A stretch of DNA of 64,000 nt. It comes from Palleronia pelagia (GTDB lineage: Bacteria; Pseudomonadota; Alphaproteobacteria; Rhodobacterales; Rhodobacteraceae). The notes under the pieces are model-generated. The model did no database searches. It saw only the letters and a program-made list of their open reading frames with translations, and was not told the DNA's origin. Shown here one piece after another: positions 36,006 through 44,807 of the stretch (its first letter is position 1; each line of letters opens with the position of its first letter). A program made the position numbers and the translations under genes. The DNA is taken from assembly GCF_900110115.1 (NCBI RefSeq), contig NZ_FOCM01000008.1, positions 1 to 64,000 of the forward strand. The letters run 5' to 3'.

Positions 36006-36189
36006 CGCGCCCCCACGCCAAGTCCGCGCTCAGGCTAGGCGTGGCGTCGGGCGGCGGACAACGCGCCGGGTTTCGCGGCGTCAGGGATCACCGCCGGCTG
36101 CCCGGAGAATCGGCATCACGCCGGAATCTGCCCGTTTCCTTTGCCGTTCGGGATTTGGCCGAGTGTGGTCCGGATGGGCTCGCGGGAGC

Positions 36190-37020
36190 TCAACCGAGCT
36201 CGAGCGTTGCGACGGCCTGCAGGCATTGCCCCGTGGCCGGAGCGTCCCCGCGATACATGCGGGCGGTGCTGAAGCCTTCGGTGAATCCCTGCTGCCGCAG
36301 CATCTCGGCGAAGGGGGCGGCGGTGTCGGGCAAGTCGATCGTGACGCGGCTTTCCCCGATCGCGGATGCGGCCTGTCGCGCGAGGTGCAGCGCCGCGGGG
36401 GCGTCGTCCGCGATGATCGGCCCGATCTTGCACCCGTCCCGGCAGGTCCGGGCCGTGGCGACGCCGGTGATCGTCTTTCCGTCGCGCTTCAGGACGGTCT
36501 TCCGCGTCGGCCCGTCTTGTAGCCATGCGTGCAGGAAACGCGGCCGGGACACGCCGTTTGCAGCGGCATCGAGCCGTTCGAGGTCGGGTATCTCCCCCGC
36601 GCGCGCCACCGGAAGCGTCAGCGCCTCGGTCGCCAGGTGGCCGGACAGTCTCTGGGTGCGGCCATGCAGGACGAAGCCCGACCGCGCGTAGTTGGCCTGT
36701 TGCGCGGCGACACCGTCCAGGCCGACGGTGCGGTCCCCGGCATGGGACAGCGCGAAATTCCAGAGTGCGAAGCCGATGCCCCGGCCGCGGAATTCCGGGC
36801 GGCACAGGTAGAGCCCGAGAAAGGCGATGGCGTCGGAGTGATTGACCACCGAGATCGCCGCGACCACCTGGCCCCCGACCTCGGCCACGAAGAAGCCGTC
36901 GGGATCGGCCGCGTGGAAGGCGGCGGCGTCGTCCAGGCCCGGGTTCCAGCCTTCCGCGGCCGCCCAGTCGAGCATGACCGCGACCTCGCCCGCCCGGGCC
37001 ACGCGGCAGCAGGCCGTCAT
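36190..37020 (-). CDS. GNAT family N-acetyltransferase with C-terminal YitH-like domain
   Basis: 276 residues. The N-terminal GNAT domain (about 1-130) shows FVAEVGGQVVAAISVVN and the acetyl-CoA loop CRPEFRGRGIGFALW; the C-terminal half (from about 150) resembles the second acyltransferase-like domain found in YitH-type proteins. Substrate unknown. It overlaps the upstream GntR gene by ATGA, so the two are co-transcribed, opposite the racemase/ABC operon; the amino group of that operon's substrate is a plausible acceptor, which is inference. Confidence 0.82.
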   Translation of the reverse strand: MTACCRVARAGEVAVMLDWAAAEGWNPGLDDAAAFHAADPDGFFVAEVGGQVVAAISVVNHSDAIAFLGLYLCRPEFRGRGIGFALWNFALSHAGDRTVGLDGVAAQQANYARSGFVLHGRTQRLSGHLATEALTLPVARAGEIPDLERLDAAANGVSRPRFLHAWLQDGPTRKTVLKRDGKTITGVATARTCRDGCKIGPIIADDAPAALHLARQAASAIGESRVTIDLPDTAAPFAEMLRQQGFTEGFSTARMYRGDAPATGQCLQAVATLELG

Positions 37021-37703
37021 CTTTGCAGGGCCTCGCGCAGCGACGCTGGCGGCGGCGCGACGTTGCGCAGGTCGAGAGAGGCCACGAGGTCGAGCAGGTG
37101 GTTCTTCATCAGCTCCTCAGCCGCCGCGCCGTCCTTGCGGGCGAAGGCGTCCAGAAGCGCATGGTGCGCCTGCGTTTCGCACAGCGCGGCCCGGCGCCGC
37201 CAGTAGAGCGCGATGATGAGCGACGAGCGTGAAATCAGCTCGGATATGACGGCCTCGATCGTGGTCTGGTCCGCGATGCGGGCGACCTCCAGGTGGAACT
37301 GGCCCGACAGCAGAAGCGCGCGACCGTTCTCGCCCGCGTCCAGCGCGGCATGCTCGTCGCGGATATTCTCGTTCAGAAGCGCGAGGTCGGCCTCGGTCAT
37401 CCGCAGGGCGGCAGAATGGGCCGTGCGGGGTTCGAGAAGGGACCGCGCCTCGAAGACCTCGCGCGCCTCGCGCGGGGTGGGCTGCGCGACGAAGGCGCCG
37501 CGATTGCGGCGCAACTGGACCAGGTGGCGGTGCGACAGCGCGAGAAGGGCGGCCCGGACGATGGTGCGGCTGATCCCGTAGGCCTCGGCCAGGTCATCCT
37601 CGCCCAGCTTCGTGCCCGGTGGCAGGCGGTGTTCGTGGATGGCGCGTTCGAGGTCCGCCGCGATGGCGTCGCGGCTCCAGCTGGTGTGGTCTATCTTGTT
37701 CAT
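37017..37703 (-). CDS. GntR-family regulator, FCD subfamily
   Basis: 228 residues: N-terminal winged helix (about 8-75; IAADLERAIHEHRLPPGTKLGEDDLAEAYGISRTIVRAAL) and a helical FCD effector domain (about 90-215; FEARSLLEPRTAHSAA, FHLEVARIADQ, HHALLDAFARKDGAAAEELMKNHL) whose acidic and histidine residues usually bind a metal and an organic acid. ATG 37703 is used because the helix-turn-helix begins right after it. It is divergent from the ABC/racemase operon across a gap containing TTGTATACAA, and is the likely regulator of both. Confidence 0.9.
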   Translation of the reverse strand: MNKIDHTSWSRDAIAADLERAIHEHRLPPGTKLGEDDLAEAYGISRTIVRAALLALSHRHLVQLRRNRGAFVAQPTPREAREVFEARSLLEPRTAHSAALRMTEADLALLNENIRDEHAALDAGENGRALLLSGQFHLEVARIADQTTIEAVISELISRSSLIIALYWRRRAALCETQAHHALLDAFARKDGAAAEELMKNHLLDLVASLDLRNVAPPPASLREALQR

Positions 37704-37797
37704 TACCTGCGCATCACTTCCTGCCCTGCCGCGACCTTCGCCGATTCTCGCCCAGTGGGACAAGCGCGGGAGGCCCGCGATGGTTTCCGGGACAGTA

Positions 37798-37807
37798 TTG
37801 TATACAA
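37798..37807. promoter_or_regulatory. Likely operator of the FCD-type GntR regulator
   Basis: Exact palindrome TTGTATACAA in the 248-base gap between the GntR gene and the divergent ABC operon. FCD-group GntR regulators commonly bind TTGTATACAA-like sites, so this is the best candidate for autoregulation and operon control. Confidence 0.65.
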
Positions 37808-37951
37808 CTTTGTGCCCGTTTTCGTGCACGACGCGCGGCGGCGCGGTCAAAAATGCGGCAAAGGGCAAAACCGCGCCCGTGTCGATGCGAAAATGCTGCC
37901 CTCGGAGCCGATAAGGGCCTCACCTCGGGTCAACACAGCACTGGGGGCCCG

Positions 37952-38926
37952 ATGCGAACCGGATACGACCTTGAACTGGTTCACCTGACCAAGCGCTACG
38001 GCGACACGGTCGCGGTACGGGATCTGAACCACGTCTTCGTCAAGGGCAGCTATGTCTGCCTGCTGGGGCCGTCGGGCTGCGGCAAGTCGTCGACCCTGCG
38101 GATGATCGCGGGGCACGAGGATGTCAGCGAAGGGTCGATCGTCCTGGACAGCCAGGACGTGTCCCAACTGCCGCCCGCGCTGCGCGGGACCGCCATGATG
38201 TTCCAGAACTACGCGCTGTTTCCGCACCTGTCGGTGCGCGACAACGTGGCGTTTTCGCTGCGCATGAAGGGCGTGGACAAGGCCAAGCGGCACGCCCGCG
38301 CCGACGAGATGCTGGCGCTGGTGGACATGACGCACCTGGCAGACCGGCTGCCCACGCAATTGTCGGGCGGCCAGCAGCAGCGCGTGGCCCTGGCCCGCGC
38401 CCTGGTGACCGAGCCAAAGGTGCTTCTGCTGGACGAGCCCTTGTCCGCGCTCGACCCGTTCCTGCGCATCCGGATGCGGGGCGAGCTGAAGAAGCTCCAG
38501 CGCGAGCTGGGCATCACCTTCATCCATGTCACCCATGGTCAGGACGAGGCGCTGGCGCTGGCCGACGAGATCGTCGTGATGAACGACGCGGTCATCGAGC
38601 AATCCGGCCCGGCCCGCGATGTCTGGGGCGCGCCGCGCACCGAATTCGTCGCCCGGTTCATCGGCGGGCACAACGTGATCGCGCTGCCAAGCGGCAAGGC
38701 GACCGTGCGCGCCGACGCGGTGACGCTGGGCGACGACGGGCTGGCCGCGACGATCACGGCCGTCGAATACCAGGGCGCGTCGGTCGCCGTGACCTCGAAG
38801 CTGGAGACCGGCGACGAGGTGCTCGCCCTGCTACCGGAAGAGCAATTCTTCAACGCACCGAAATCCCCGGGCGACGCCGTGCGGCTCGCCTGGGACGAAA
38901 GGGGGCTGCACCGCCTCGAGGCCTGA
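37952..38926 (+). CDS. ABC transporter ATPase, spermidine/putrescine (PotA) type
   Basis: 324 residues. Walker A GPSGCGKS (39-46), signature LSGGQQQRVALARAL, Walker B LLLDEPLSALD and a switch histidine (HVTHGQDEAL) are intact; a C-terminal TOBE-like domain follows. It powers the importer whose binding protein and two permeases are encoded next. ATG 37952 follows GGGGG; a longer upstream frame lacks support. First gene of a five-gene operon. Confidence 0.92.
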   Translation: MRTGYDLELVHLTKRYGDTVAVRDLNHVFVKGSYVCLLGPSGCGKSSTLRMIAGHEDVSEGSIVLDSQDVSQLPPALRGTAMMFQNYALFPHLSVRDNVAFSLRMKGVDKAKRHARADEMLALVDMTHLADRLPTQLSGGQQQRVALARALVTEPKVLLLDEPLSALDPFLRIRMRGELKKLQRELGITFIHVTHGQDEALALADEIVVMNDAVIEQSGPARDVWGAPRTEFVARFIGGHNVIALPSGKATVRADAVTLGDDGLAATITAVEYQGASVAVTSKLETGDEVLALLPEEQFFNAPKSPGDAVRLAWDERGLHRLEA

Positions 38927-38976
38927 AGGGGCCGACACGAAAGACCCCGCATCCATCCATCATGAGAGGAAAACCC

Positions 38977-40257
38977 ATGGCGATACTCGCAAAACCCAAG
39001 GTCGGCTATTCCCGCCGTTCCCTGCTCAAGGCCGGCGGCGCGGCGATCGCCGCCTCGACCCTGCCGGCGCCCATGCTGTGGGCGCAGGACACCAAGGACA
39101 TCGTTCTGCGCCAGTTCGGCACCGGCGTGTCGAACCTGAATGACGTGGCCAACAAGGTGAAGGAAGACCTGGGCTTCACGCTGGAAATGACGGCGCTGGA
39201 CAGCGACAGCGTCACCCAGCGCGCCGCCACCCAGCCCGACAGCTTCGACATCGCGGATATCGAGTACTGGATCTGCAAGAAGGTCTGGCCCACGGGCAAC
39301 CTCCAGGCGATGGATGTCAGCCGGATCGCGAACTACGACAAGATCGTCGGCATCTTCAAGGACGGCAAGCTGACGCCCGACAGCGAGATCGCGCAGGGCA
39401 CCGCGCCGCACACCGTGGGCTTCATCCCCGAGCCCGGCGCGACCACATTCGCGGACGAGCAGACCAACTGGATGACCCTGATCCCGACGATCTACAACGC
39501 CGATACCCTGGGCATCCGCCCCGACCTGATCGGCCGCCCGATCGAGTCCTGGGCCGAGCTGCTGAACCCCGAGTTCCAGGGCAAGGCGTCGATCCTCGAC
39601 ATCTCGTCCATCGGCATCATGGACATGGCCATGGTCTGCGAGGCCATGGGCGAGATCCAGTACGGCGACAAGGGCAACATGACCCGCGAAGAGATCGACG
39701 CGACCATGGCGATCTTCACCGAGGCCAAGCAGAACGGCCAGTTCCGCGCCTTCTGGAAAACCTTCGACGAGAGCGTGAACCTGATGGCATCCGGCGAGGT
39801 CGTGATCCAGTCCATGTGGTCGCCCGCCATCACCGCCGTGAAGTCGCGGGGCATTCCCTGCGTCTACCAGCCGCTGAAGGAAGGCTACCGCAGCTGGGGC
39901 GGGGGCATCGGCCTGTCGCAGTCGCTGTCGGGCATGGAGCTGGACGCGGCCTACGAGTACATCAACTGGTACCTCTCGGGCTGGGTCGGCGGCTACCTGA
40001 TGCGCCAGGGTTATTACTCGGCCGTTCCCGAGACCTCGAAGGAGTTCATGTCCGAGAACGAGTGGGGCTACTGGTTCGAGGGCAAGGAAGCCACCGACGT
40101 CATCACCTCGCCCACCGGCGACCAGCTGGCGCAGGCCGGCGAGGTCCGCGACGGCGGTTCCTTCGAAGAGCGCATGGGCTCGGTCGCCTGCTGGAACGCC
40201 GTCATGGACGAGAATCAGTACATGGTCCGCAAGTGGAACGAGTTCATCGCGGCCTGA
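38977..40257 (+). CDS. Tat-exported ABC binding protein, PotD/PotF-like
   Basis: 426-residue family 1/8 type solute-binding protein. The N-terminus carries a twin-arginine signal (YSRRSLLKAGGAAIAAS, cleavage near LWAQ about residue 36). AGAGGA seven bases before ATG 38977 fixes the start; an ATG five codons earlier would lie over this site. The substrate is unlikely to be a true polyamine given the racemase in the operon; a hydantoin, aspartate-like or opine compound is a guess. Confidence 0.88.
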   Translation: MAILAKPKVGYSRRSLLKAGGAAIAASTLPAPMLWAQDTKDIVLRQFGTGVSNLNDVANKVKEDLGFTLEMTALDSDSVTQRAATQPDSFDIADIEYWICKKVWPTGNLQAMDVSRIANYDKIVGIFKDGKLTPDSEIAQGTAPHTVGFIPEPGATTFADEQTNWMTLIPTIYNADTLGIRPDLIGRPIESWAELLNPEFQGKASILDISSIGIMDMAMVCEAMGEIQYGDKGNMTREEIDATMAIFTEAKQNGQFRAFWKTFDESVNLMASGEVVIQSMWSPAITAVKSRGIPCVYQPLKEGYRSWGGGIGLSQSLSGMELDAAYEYINWYLSGWVGGYLMRQGYYSAVPETSKEFMSENEWGYWFEGKEATDVITSPTGDQLAQAGEVRDGGSFEERMGSVACWNAVMDENQYMVRKWNEFIAA

Positions 40258-40293
40258 CCCGACATCGCCTCGCCCGCACGAGGCATCCGGCCC

Positions 40294-40312
40294 GGGGGGC
40301 GCGACGCCCCCC
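40294..40312 (+). other. Intercistronic hairpin after the binding protein gene
   Basis: Perfect stem GGGGGGCG (40294-40301) / CGCCCCCC (40305-40312), loop CGA, no T-run. Located between binding protein and permease genes, where such hairpins often protect the abundant binding-protein message and lower expression of the permeases. Confidence 0.55.
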
Positions 40313-40381
40313 GCCACGTCCTGATTTCAACGACCTGACGACCGGCGCGCCGACGCGCTCGGACCGGACCGAGGAGAGCAC

Positions 40382-41239
40382 ATGCGGCTAAAGAACCGCC
40401 ACGTCCTGGGATGGCTCGAGGCCTCGCCGCTGGCGCTGGTCCTGCTGCTGTTCCTGGTCGCGCCGATCGTCATGATCGTGATCGTCAGTTTCTGGGGCGC
40501 GACCGAGTTCTCGATCTACCCGGCCTTCCAGTTCGACAATTACGAGTTTCTTTTCGGCTCGCCCGTCACCTACCGCGTCTTTCTCGCGACGCTGAAATAC
40601 GCCTTCATCACCTGGGCGCTGACCTTGGCGATCGGGTTCACGGTCGCGTATTTCCTGGCGTTCCACGTGCGCAGCCTGACCATGCAGATCGCGCTGTTTC
40701 TGGTCTGCACGATCCCGTTCTGGACCTCGAACATCATCCGCATGATCTCGTGGATCCCGTTCCTGGGGCGCAACGGCATCGCCAACCAGACACTGATCTC
40801 TTGGGGGCTAATCGACGAGCCGCTGGAATGGCTGCTTTACTCCGATTTCGCCGTGATCCTGGCCTTCGTGCACCTCTACACGCTGTTCATGGTCGTCCCG
40901 ATCTTCAACACCATGATGCGCATCGACAAATCCCTGCTCGAGGCCGCGCGGGACAACGGCGCCTCGGGGCTTCAGACGCTGGTGCACGTGATCCTGCCGC
41001 TCACGAAGCCCGGTATCATGATCGGCACCATTTTCGTGGTGACGCTGGTGATGGGCGATTTCATCACCGTGCGTTTCATGTCGGGCTCGCAACGCGCCAA
41101 CGTGGGGCGGCTGATCTCGAACGATATCGGGCTTCTGCAATACCCATCGGCCGCCGCGACCGCCGTCGTTCTGCTGTGCACCGTGCTGATCGTGATCGCG
41201 ATCCTGCTGCGCTTCGTCAACATCCGCAAGGAGCTCTGA
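40382..41239 (+). CDS. ABC permease, PotB type
   Basis: 285 residues with about six membrane segments and the EAA loop LLEAARDNGASGLQTLVHVILPLTKPGIMIG. An N-terminal LALVLLLFLVAPIVMIVIVSF span and the FWTSNIIRMISWIPFLGRNGIAN loop are typical of PotB-like subunits. GAGGAGAGC precedes the ATG. The second permease follows one base after its stop. Confidence 0.92.
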   Translation: MRLKNRHVLGWLEASPLALVLLLFLVAPIVMIVIVSFWGATEFSIYPAFQFDNYEFLFGSPVTYRVFLATLKYAFITWALTLAIGFTVAYFLAFHVRSLTMQIALFLVCTIPFWTSNIIRMISWIPFLGRNGIANQTLISWGLIDEPLEWLLYSDFAVILAFVHLYTLFMVVPIFNTMMRIDKSLLEAARDNGASGLQTLVHVILPLTKPGIMIGTIFVVTLVMGDFITVRFMSGSQRANVGRLISNDIGLLQYPSAAATAVVLLCTVLIVIAILLRFVNIRKEL

Positions 41240-41240
41240 G

Positions 41241-42077
41241 ATGGAGCGTCGCCCCCGCAGCTTCTACATTCTGGCCGCCTTCTTCGCGCTGTTCGTGCTG
41301 TTTCTCTACGGCCCGATCCTGACCATCGGCATCCTGAGCTTCCAGGGGCCGCAGGGCGGGCTGACATTCCCGATGAACGGCGTCTCGCTGCACTGGTTTC
41401 GCGACCTGTTCCAGGAGCAGGCGGTCGGCGACATCTGGGGCGCGTTCCGGCGCAGTTTCGCGCTGGGGCTGATGGTGATGGTGACCACGGTGGTCGTGTC
41501 GGTCATGGCCGGCCTGGCGTTCCGCAAGCGCTTCGCGGGGTCGGCCCTGCTGTTCTACGCGGCCATCACGTCGCTGGTGATCCCGTCGATCCTGATCTCG
41601 CTGGGCGTCGGGCTGATCTTCAACCAGCTGGGGCTCAAGATCCACTGGGCGACGTCCGGCTTCGGGTCGCAGCTGACATGGACGCTGCCCTTCGGCCTGC
41701 TGATCATGTTCGCGGTCTTCAACCGCTTCGACAAAAGCTACGAGGAAGCCGCCCGCGACCAGGGCGCGACCTCGTGGCAGACGATCCGCTTCGTGGTGCT
41801 GCCGATCATCGCGCCGTCGCTGATCGGGGTGGCCCTGTTCGGGTTCACGCTCAGCTATGACGAATTCGCTCGGACGCTGCTGACCGCGGGCAGCTACAAC
41901 ACGCTCCCGCTCGAGATCTTCGGGATGACGACCAACGTCACGACCCCGGTGATCTATGCGCTGGGCACGCTGACCACGCTGTTCTCCTTCGCCATCATCG
42001 CGGCCTGCCTGCTGGGCGTCTGGATCTTGGGCAAGCGCCGGGCGCGGCTGGGCTCGGATGCGGGGAAGGGCGTATGA
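41241..42077 (+). CDS. ABC permease, PotC type
   Basis: 278 residues, about six spans, with the EAA loop YEEAARDQGATSWQTIRFVVLPIIAPSLIG. GISLMFFS-like spans VFLYGPILTIGILSFQGP and LSYDEFARTLLTAG identify it as the PotC-type partner. It overlaps the racemase gene by ATGA, so the enzyme is translationally coupled to the transporter. Confidence 0.92.
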   Translation: MERRPRSFYILAAFFALFVLFLYGPILTIGILSFQGPQGGLTFPMNGVSLHWFRDLFQEQAVGDIWGAFRRSFALGLMVMVTTVVVSVMAGLAFRKRFAGSALLFYAAITSLVIPSILISLGVGLIFNQLGLKIHWATSGFGSQLTWTLPFGLLIMFAVFNRFDKSYEEAARDQGATSWQTIRFVVLPIIAPSLIGVALFGFTLSYDEFARTLLTAGSYNTLPLEIFGMTTNVTTPVIYALGTLTTLFSFAIIAACLLGVWILGKRRARLGSDAGKGV

Positions 42078-42721
42078 AGATCGCCTATATCAACCCCAAT
42101 TCGACCGAAGGCATGACCGACAGTATCGTCGCCACGGCGCGCGAGGCCCTGCCCGACGTCGAGATCTTCGGCCTGACCAACGCCTCCGCCCCGGCCGCGA
42201 TCCAGGGCAAGGCGGACGGGGACGCGGCCGTGCCCGGCCTGCTGGCGCTGGTGCCGGTGGCCGAAGCGCGGGGCGCCGACGTCATCGTGATCGCCTGCTT
42301 CGACGATACCGGCCTGGCCGAGGCGCGCGCGACCGCGGGGTGCCCTGTGCTGGGGATCGGCCAATCGAGCTTCGTCATGGCGCAACTGCTGGGGCTGCGA
42401 TTCTCGGTCATCACATCGCTGCCCGTCTCGGTGCCAGTGATCGAGGAGAACATCCGCCAGCAGGGGTTCGCGGGATCCTGTGCCTCGGTGCGCGCGAGCG
42501 GGCTTCCCGTCCTCACTATCGACGCGGGCGGGACCGATGTGATCGACCGGCTGACCGATGAGATCGCCACCGCGAACGAAAGCGACGGCGCGGCCTGCGC
42601 CCTGCTGGGATGCGCCGGGATGGCGCATATCGCGCCGGAATTGTCCGCGCGGTCCCGCATCCCGCTGATCGACGGCGTGGCCGCATCCGCGCGCCTGTCG
42701 ATGGCCGTTGCCGGCCTGTGA
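42074..42721 (+). CDS. Aspartate/glutamate/hydantoin racemase family protein
   Basis: 215 residues of the Asp/Glu racemase fold. N-terminal IAYINPNSTEGMTDSI is characteristic of the hydantoin racemase branch, and two catalytic cysteines are visible (IACFDDTGL and LLGCAGMA). It likely interconverts enantiomers of the compound imported by the operon's ABC transporter, but no hydantoinase or amidase is linked, so hydantoin itself is uncertain. Last gene of the operon. Confidence 0.88.
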   Translation: MKIAYINPNSTEGMTDSIVATAREALPDVEIFGLTNASAPAAIQGKADGDAAVPGLLALVPVAEARGADVIVIACFDDTGLAEARATAGCPVLGIGQSSFVMAQLLGLRFSVITSLPVSVPVIEENIRQQGFAGSCASVRASGLPVLTIDAGGTDVIDRLTDEIATANESDGAACALLGCAGMAHIAPELSARSRIPLIDGVAASARLSMAVAGL

Positions 42722-42789
42722 GCGGGCGCCCGGGTCGCCGGGAAGTCCCGACGGCCAGAGGTCGGAGTATTCATCATTCGCGGCCCAGA

Positions 42790-42855
42790 AGGGGGGGGGC
42801 GCTGCCCCCGTCCGCTGGCGCGGACTCCCCCGGAGGTATTTGGAGAAAGATGAAG
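42790..42855 (+). repeat. Intergenic repeat element: two hairpins plus GTATTT tail
   Basis: Successively: G-rich stem GGGGGC-GCT-GCCCCC (42795-42809), stem GTCCGC-TGGC-GCGGAC (42810-42825), CCCCCGGAG, then GTATTT (42836-42841), three bases and GAAAGATGAAG. From memory this resembles a dispersed intergenic element of Rhodobacteraceae genomes. The tail part recurs at 10333-10352 and 44758-44777. It fills the 249-base gap between the racemase and DUF1289 genes, where no gene is seen. Confidence 0.6.
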
Positions 42856-42970
42856 CCGCAAACGGCTGCGAGACGGTATCGCGGGGCTTTCGTCGCAGCC
42901 GATGCCGACTACCTGTGGCGCGGGGAGCGGGCGCACCGGGCGATCCGCCGACACGCGACGAGGGGCCGAC

Positions 42971-43228
42971 ATGGCAAAGACGGGCACGAAACCGCCATCG
43001 CCCTGCATCGACGTTTGCAAGTTCCGCCGCGAGGGACATTGCATCGGCTGTTCGATGACCAAGGCGCAGAAGAAGATGTTCAAGGAGCTGAAGTCGCCCG
43101 CGCACCGGCGCGTCTTCGTTCACATGCTGTCGCATCAGCAGGCCGCCCTGGGCGGTTACGCCCATTGGACCGAAGCCTATCTGAAGAAATGCGCGAAGAA
43201 GGGCGTGACCCCGCCCCTTGATGCGTGA
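42971..43228 (+). CDS. DUF1289 cysteine-rich small protein
   Basis: 85 residues. The DUF1289 signature SPCIDVCKFRREGHCIGCSMT contributes four closely spaced cysteines (C-x3-C-x7-C-x2-C) that could bind a metal or Fe-S cluster; the remainder is basic. Function unknown. ATG 42971 lies directly before the conserved region; an earlier in-frame ATG at 42902 gives an unrelated leader. It is 67 bases upstream of the YcjX gene and may be co-transcribed. Confidence 0.87.
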   Translation: MAKTGTKPPSPCIDVCKFRREGHCIGCSMTKAQKKMFKELKSPAHRRVFVHMLSHQQAALGGYAHWTEAYLKKCAKKGVTPPLDA

Positions 43229-43295
43229 CCCGCGTGGGCTGGAAGGCGCGGAGGGGGCTGCCTATGTTGTGGGCTGGTACAGGCGGGGGCGCAAC

Positions 43296-44708
43296 TTGAT
43301 CATCGGTGACATCGCGGACGAAGTCGCACGGCGCGTCGAGCGCGCGGGCAGCGCGGTGTCGGGCGCGTTTCTCGAACCCACCATCCGGCTGGGCGTGACC
43401 GGGCTCAGCCGCGCGGGCAAGACCGTGTTCATCACCTCGCTGGTGGCGAACCTGATGAACCGGGCGCGCATGGGGCAGCTGCGCGCGGCGGCGCAGGGCG
43501 CGATCCGCGCGGCCTATCTTCAGCCCCAGCCCGACGACACCCTGCCGCGCTTCGACTACGAGACGCACCTGGCCGCGCTGACCGGCCCCGCGCCGCACTG
43601 GCCCGACAGCACCCGCGCCATTTCCGAGCTGCGGTTGTCGCTGAAGGTGCAGCCCACCGGCCTGGTGGCGGGCCTGCGCGGGCCGCGCACGCTGCACCTG
43701 GATATCGTGGACTATCCCGGCGAATGGCTGCTGGACCTGGGGCTGATCGAGAAGGATTTCGCGCAGTGGTCGCGCGAGACGCTCGAGCGGCTGGAGAACC
43801 GCCCGCAGGCCGAGGCCTTCCGCGCGGCGCTGTCCGGGGCGGACCCGGCCGCCAAGCTGGACGAGCCGCAGGCGCAGGCGCTGTCGGCGGCCTTCACCGG
43901 CTACCTGCGCGCGGCGCGCGAGGACGGGTATTCGGACTGTACGCCGGGGCGGTTCCTGCTGCCCGGCGACCTGGCGGGCAGCCCCGTCCTGACCTTCGCG
44001 CCCCTGCCACCCGGCGAGCACGGGCGCGGCTCGCTGGGGCGCGAGTTCGCGCGGCGATACGAAGCCTACAAGCGCGAGGTGGTGAAGCCGTTCTTCCGCG
44101 ACCATTTCGCCCGGCTGGACCGGCAGGTCGTTCTGGTCGACGCGCTGGGCGCGATCCATGCCGGCCCGCAGGCGGTCGAGGACATGCGCCGTGCCATGGG
44201 CGACATCCTGGGGGCGTTCCGCCCGGGCCAGAACAATTTCCTGAGCCAGATCTTCCTTGGCCGCCGGATCGAGCGGATCCTCTTCGCCGCCACCAAGGCC
44301 GATCACCTGCATCACAGCCAGCACGCCAAGCTGACCGCCATCATGGAGGCGCTGTTGTCGGACGCCAAGCGGCGCGCGGATTACGCGGGCGCGACCACCG
44401 CCGCCCTGTCCATCGCCGGGTTGCGCGCCACCACCGAGGACACGGTGACCCATGACGGGCGCGCGCTCGACGTGGTGCGCGGCGTATTGCTGGAGGATGG
44501 CCGCCGCGCGGCGTTCCATCCCGGCCATCTGCCCGAGGATCCCGCGCATCTTCTGACCCCCGCGCGGCAGGGGGCGCCCGCCTGGCTGGACGAGGACTAC
44601 GCCATCATGCGCTTCGCGCCCCAGCCCCTGAGCCTGAAGCCCGGCGAGGGGCCGCCGCATATCCGCCTGGACCGGGCGGCGGAGTTCCTGATCGGGGACC
44701 GGTTGTGA
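43296..44708 (+). CDS. YcjX family P-loop protein
   Basis: 470 residues. P-loop GVTGLSRAGKTVFITSLV (G-x4-GKT-like, about residues 31-48), switch-like DIVDYPGEWLLDLGL and a C-terminal LFAATKADHLHH motif typical of the YcjX/DUF463 family of dynamin-related GTP-binding proteins; function unsettled, linked to envelope stress in E. coli. The TTG at 43296 gives the family-like N-terminus (I)IGDIADEVARRVE with GGGGG upstream; ATG 43221, overlapping the DUF1289 gene, is the alternative start. Followed by a TIGR01620 gene, as in E. coli ycjX-ycjF. Confidence 0.87.
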   Translation: MIIGDIADEVARRVERAGSAVSGAFLEPTIRLGVTGLSRAGKTVFITSLVANLMNRARMGQLRAAAQGAIRAAYLQPQPDDTLPRFDYETHLAALTGPAPHWPDSTRAISELRLSLKVQPTGLVAGLRGPRTLHLDIVDYPGEWLLDLGLIEKDFAQWSRETLERLENRPQAEAFRAALSGADPAAKLDEPQAQALSAAFTGYLRAAREDGYSDCTPGRFLLPGDLAGSPVLTFAPLPPGEHGRGSLGREFARRYEAYKREVVKPFFRDHFARLDRQVVLVDALGAIHAGPQAVEDMRRAMGDILGAFRPGQNNFLSQIFLGRRIERILFAATKADHLHHSQHAKLTAIMEALLSDAKRRADYAGATTAALSIAGLRATTEDTVTHDGRALDVVRGVLLEDGRRAAFHPGHLPEDPAHLLTPARQGAPAWLDEDYAIMRFAPQPLSLKPGEGPPHIRLDRAAEFLIGDRL

Positions 44709-44757
44709 GCCCGTTTCATCCTCCCGGCGTCGCGCCCGTTCCGACCGCGGCGCAGAA

Positions 44758-44777
44758 GTATTTGAGGACCAGTGATG
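44758..44777 (+). repeat. Copy of the GTATTT-N3-GACCAGTGATG element
   Basis: GTATTT (44758-44763), three bases, GACCAGTGATG (44767-44777), identical in layout to 10333-10352. It lies 31 bases before the chosen start of the TIGR01620 gene, in the 99-base gap after the YcjX gene. Confidence 0.5.
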
Positions 44778-44807
44778 TACGGGGCGCGGCGCGATCGGGG
44801 GCGTTCC

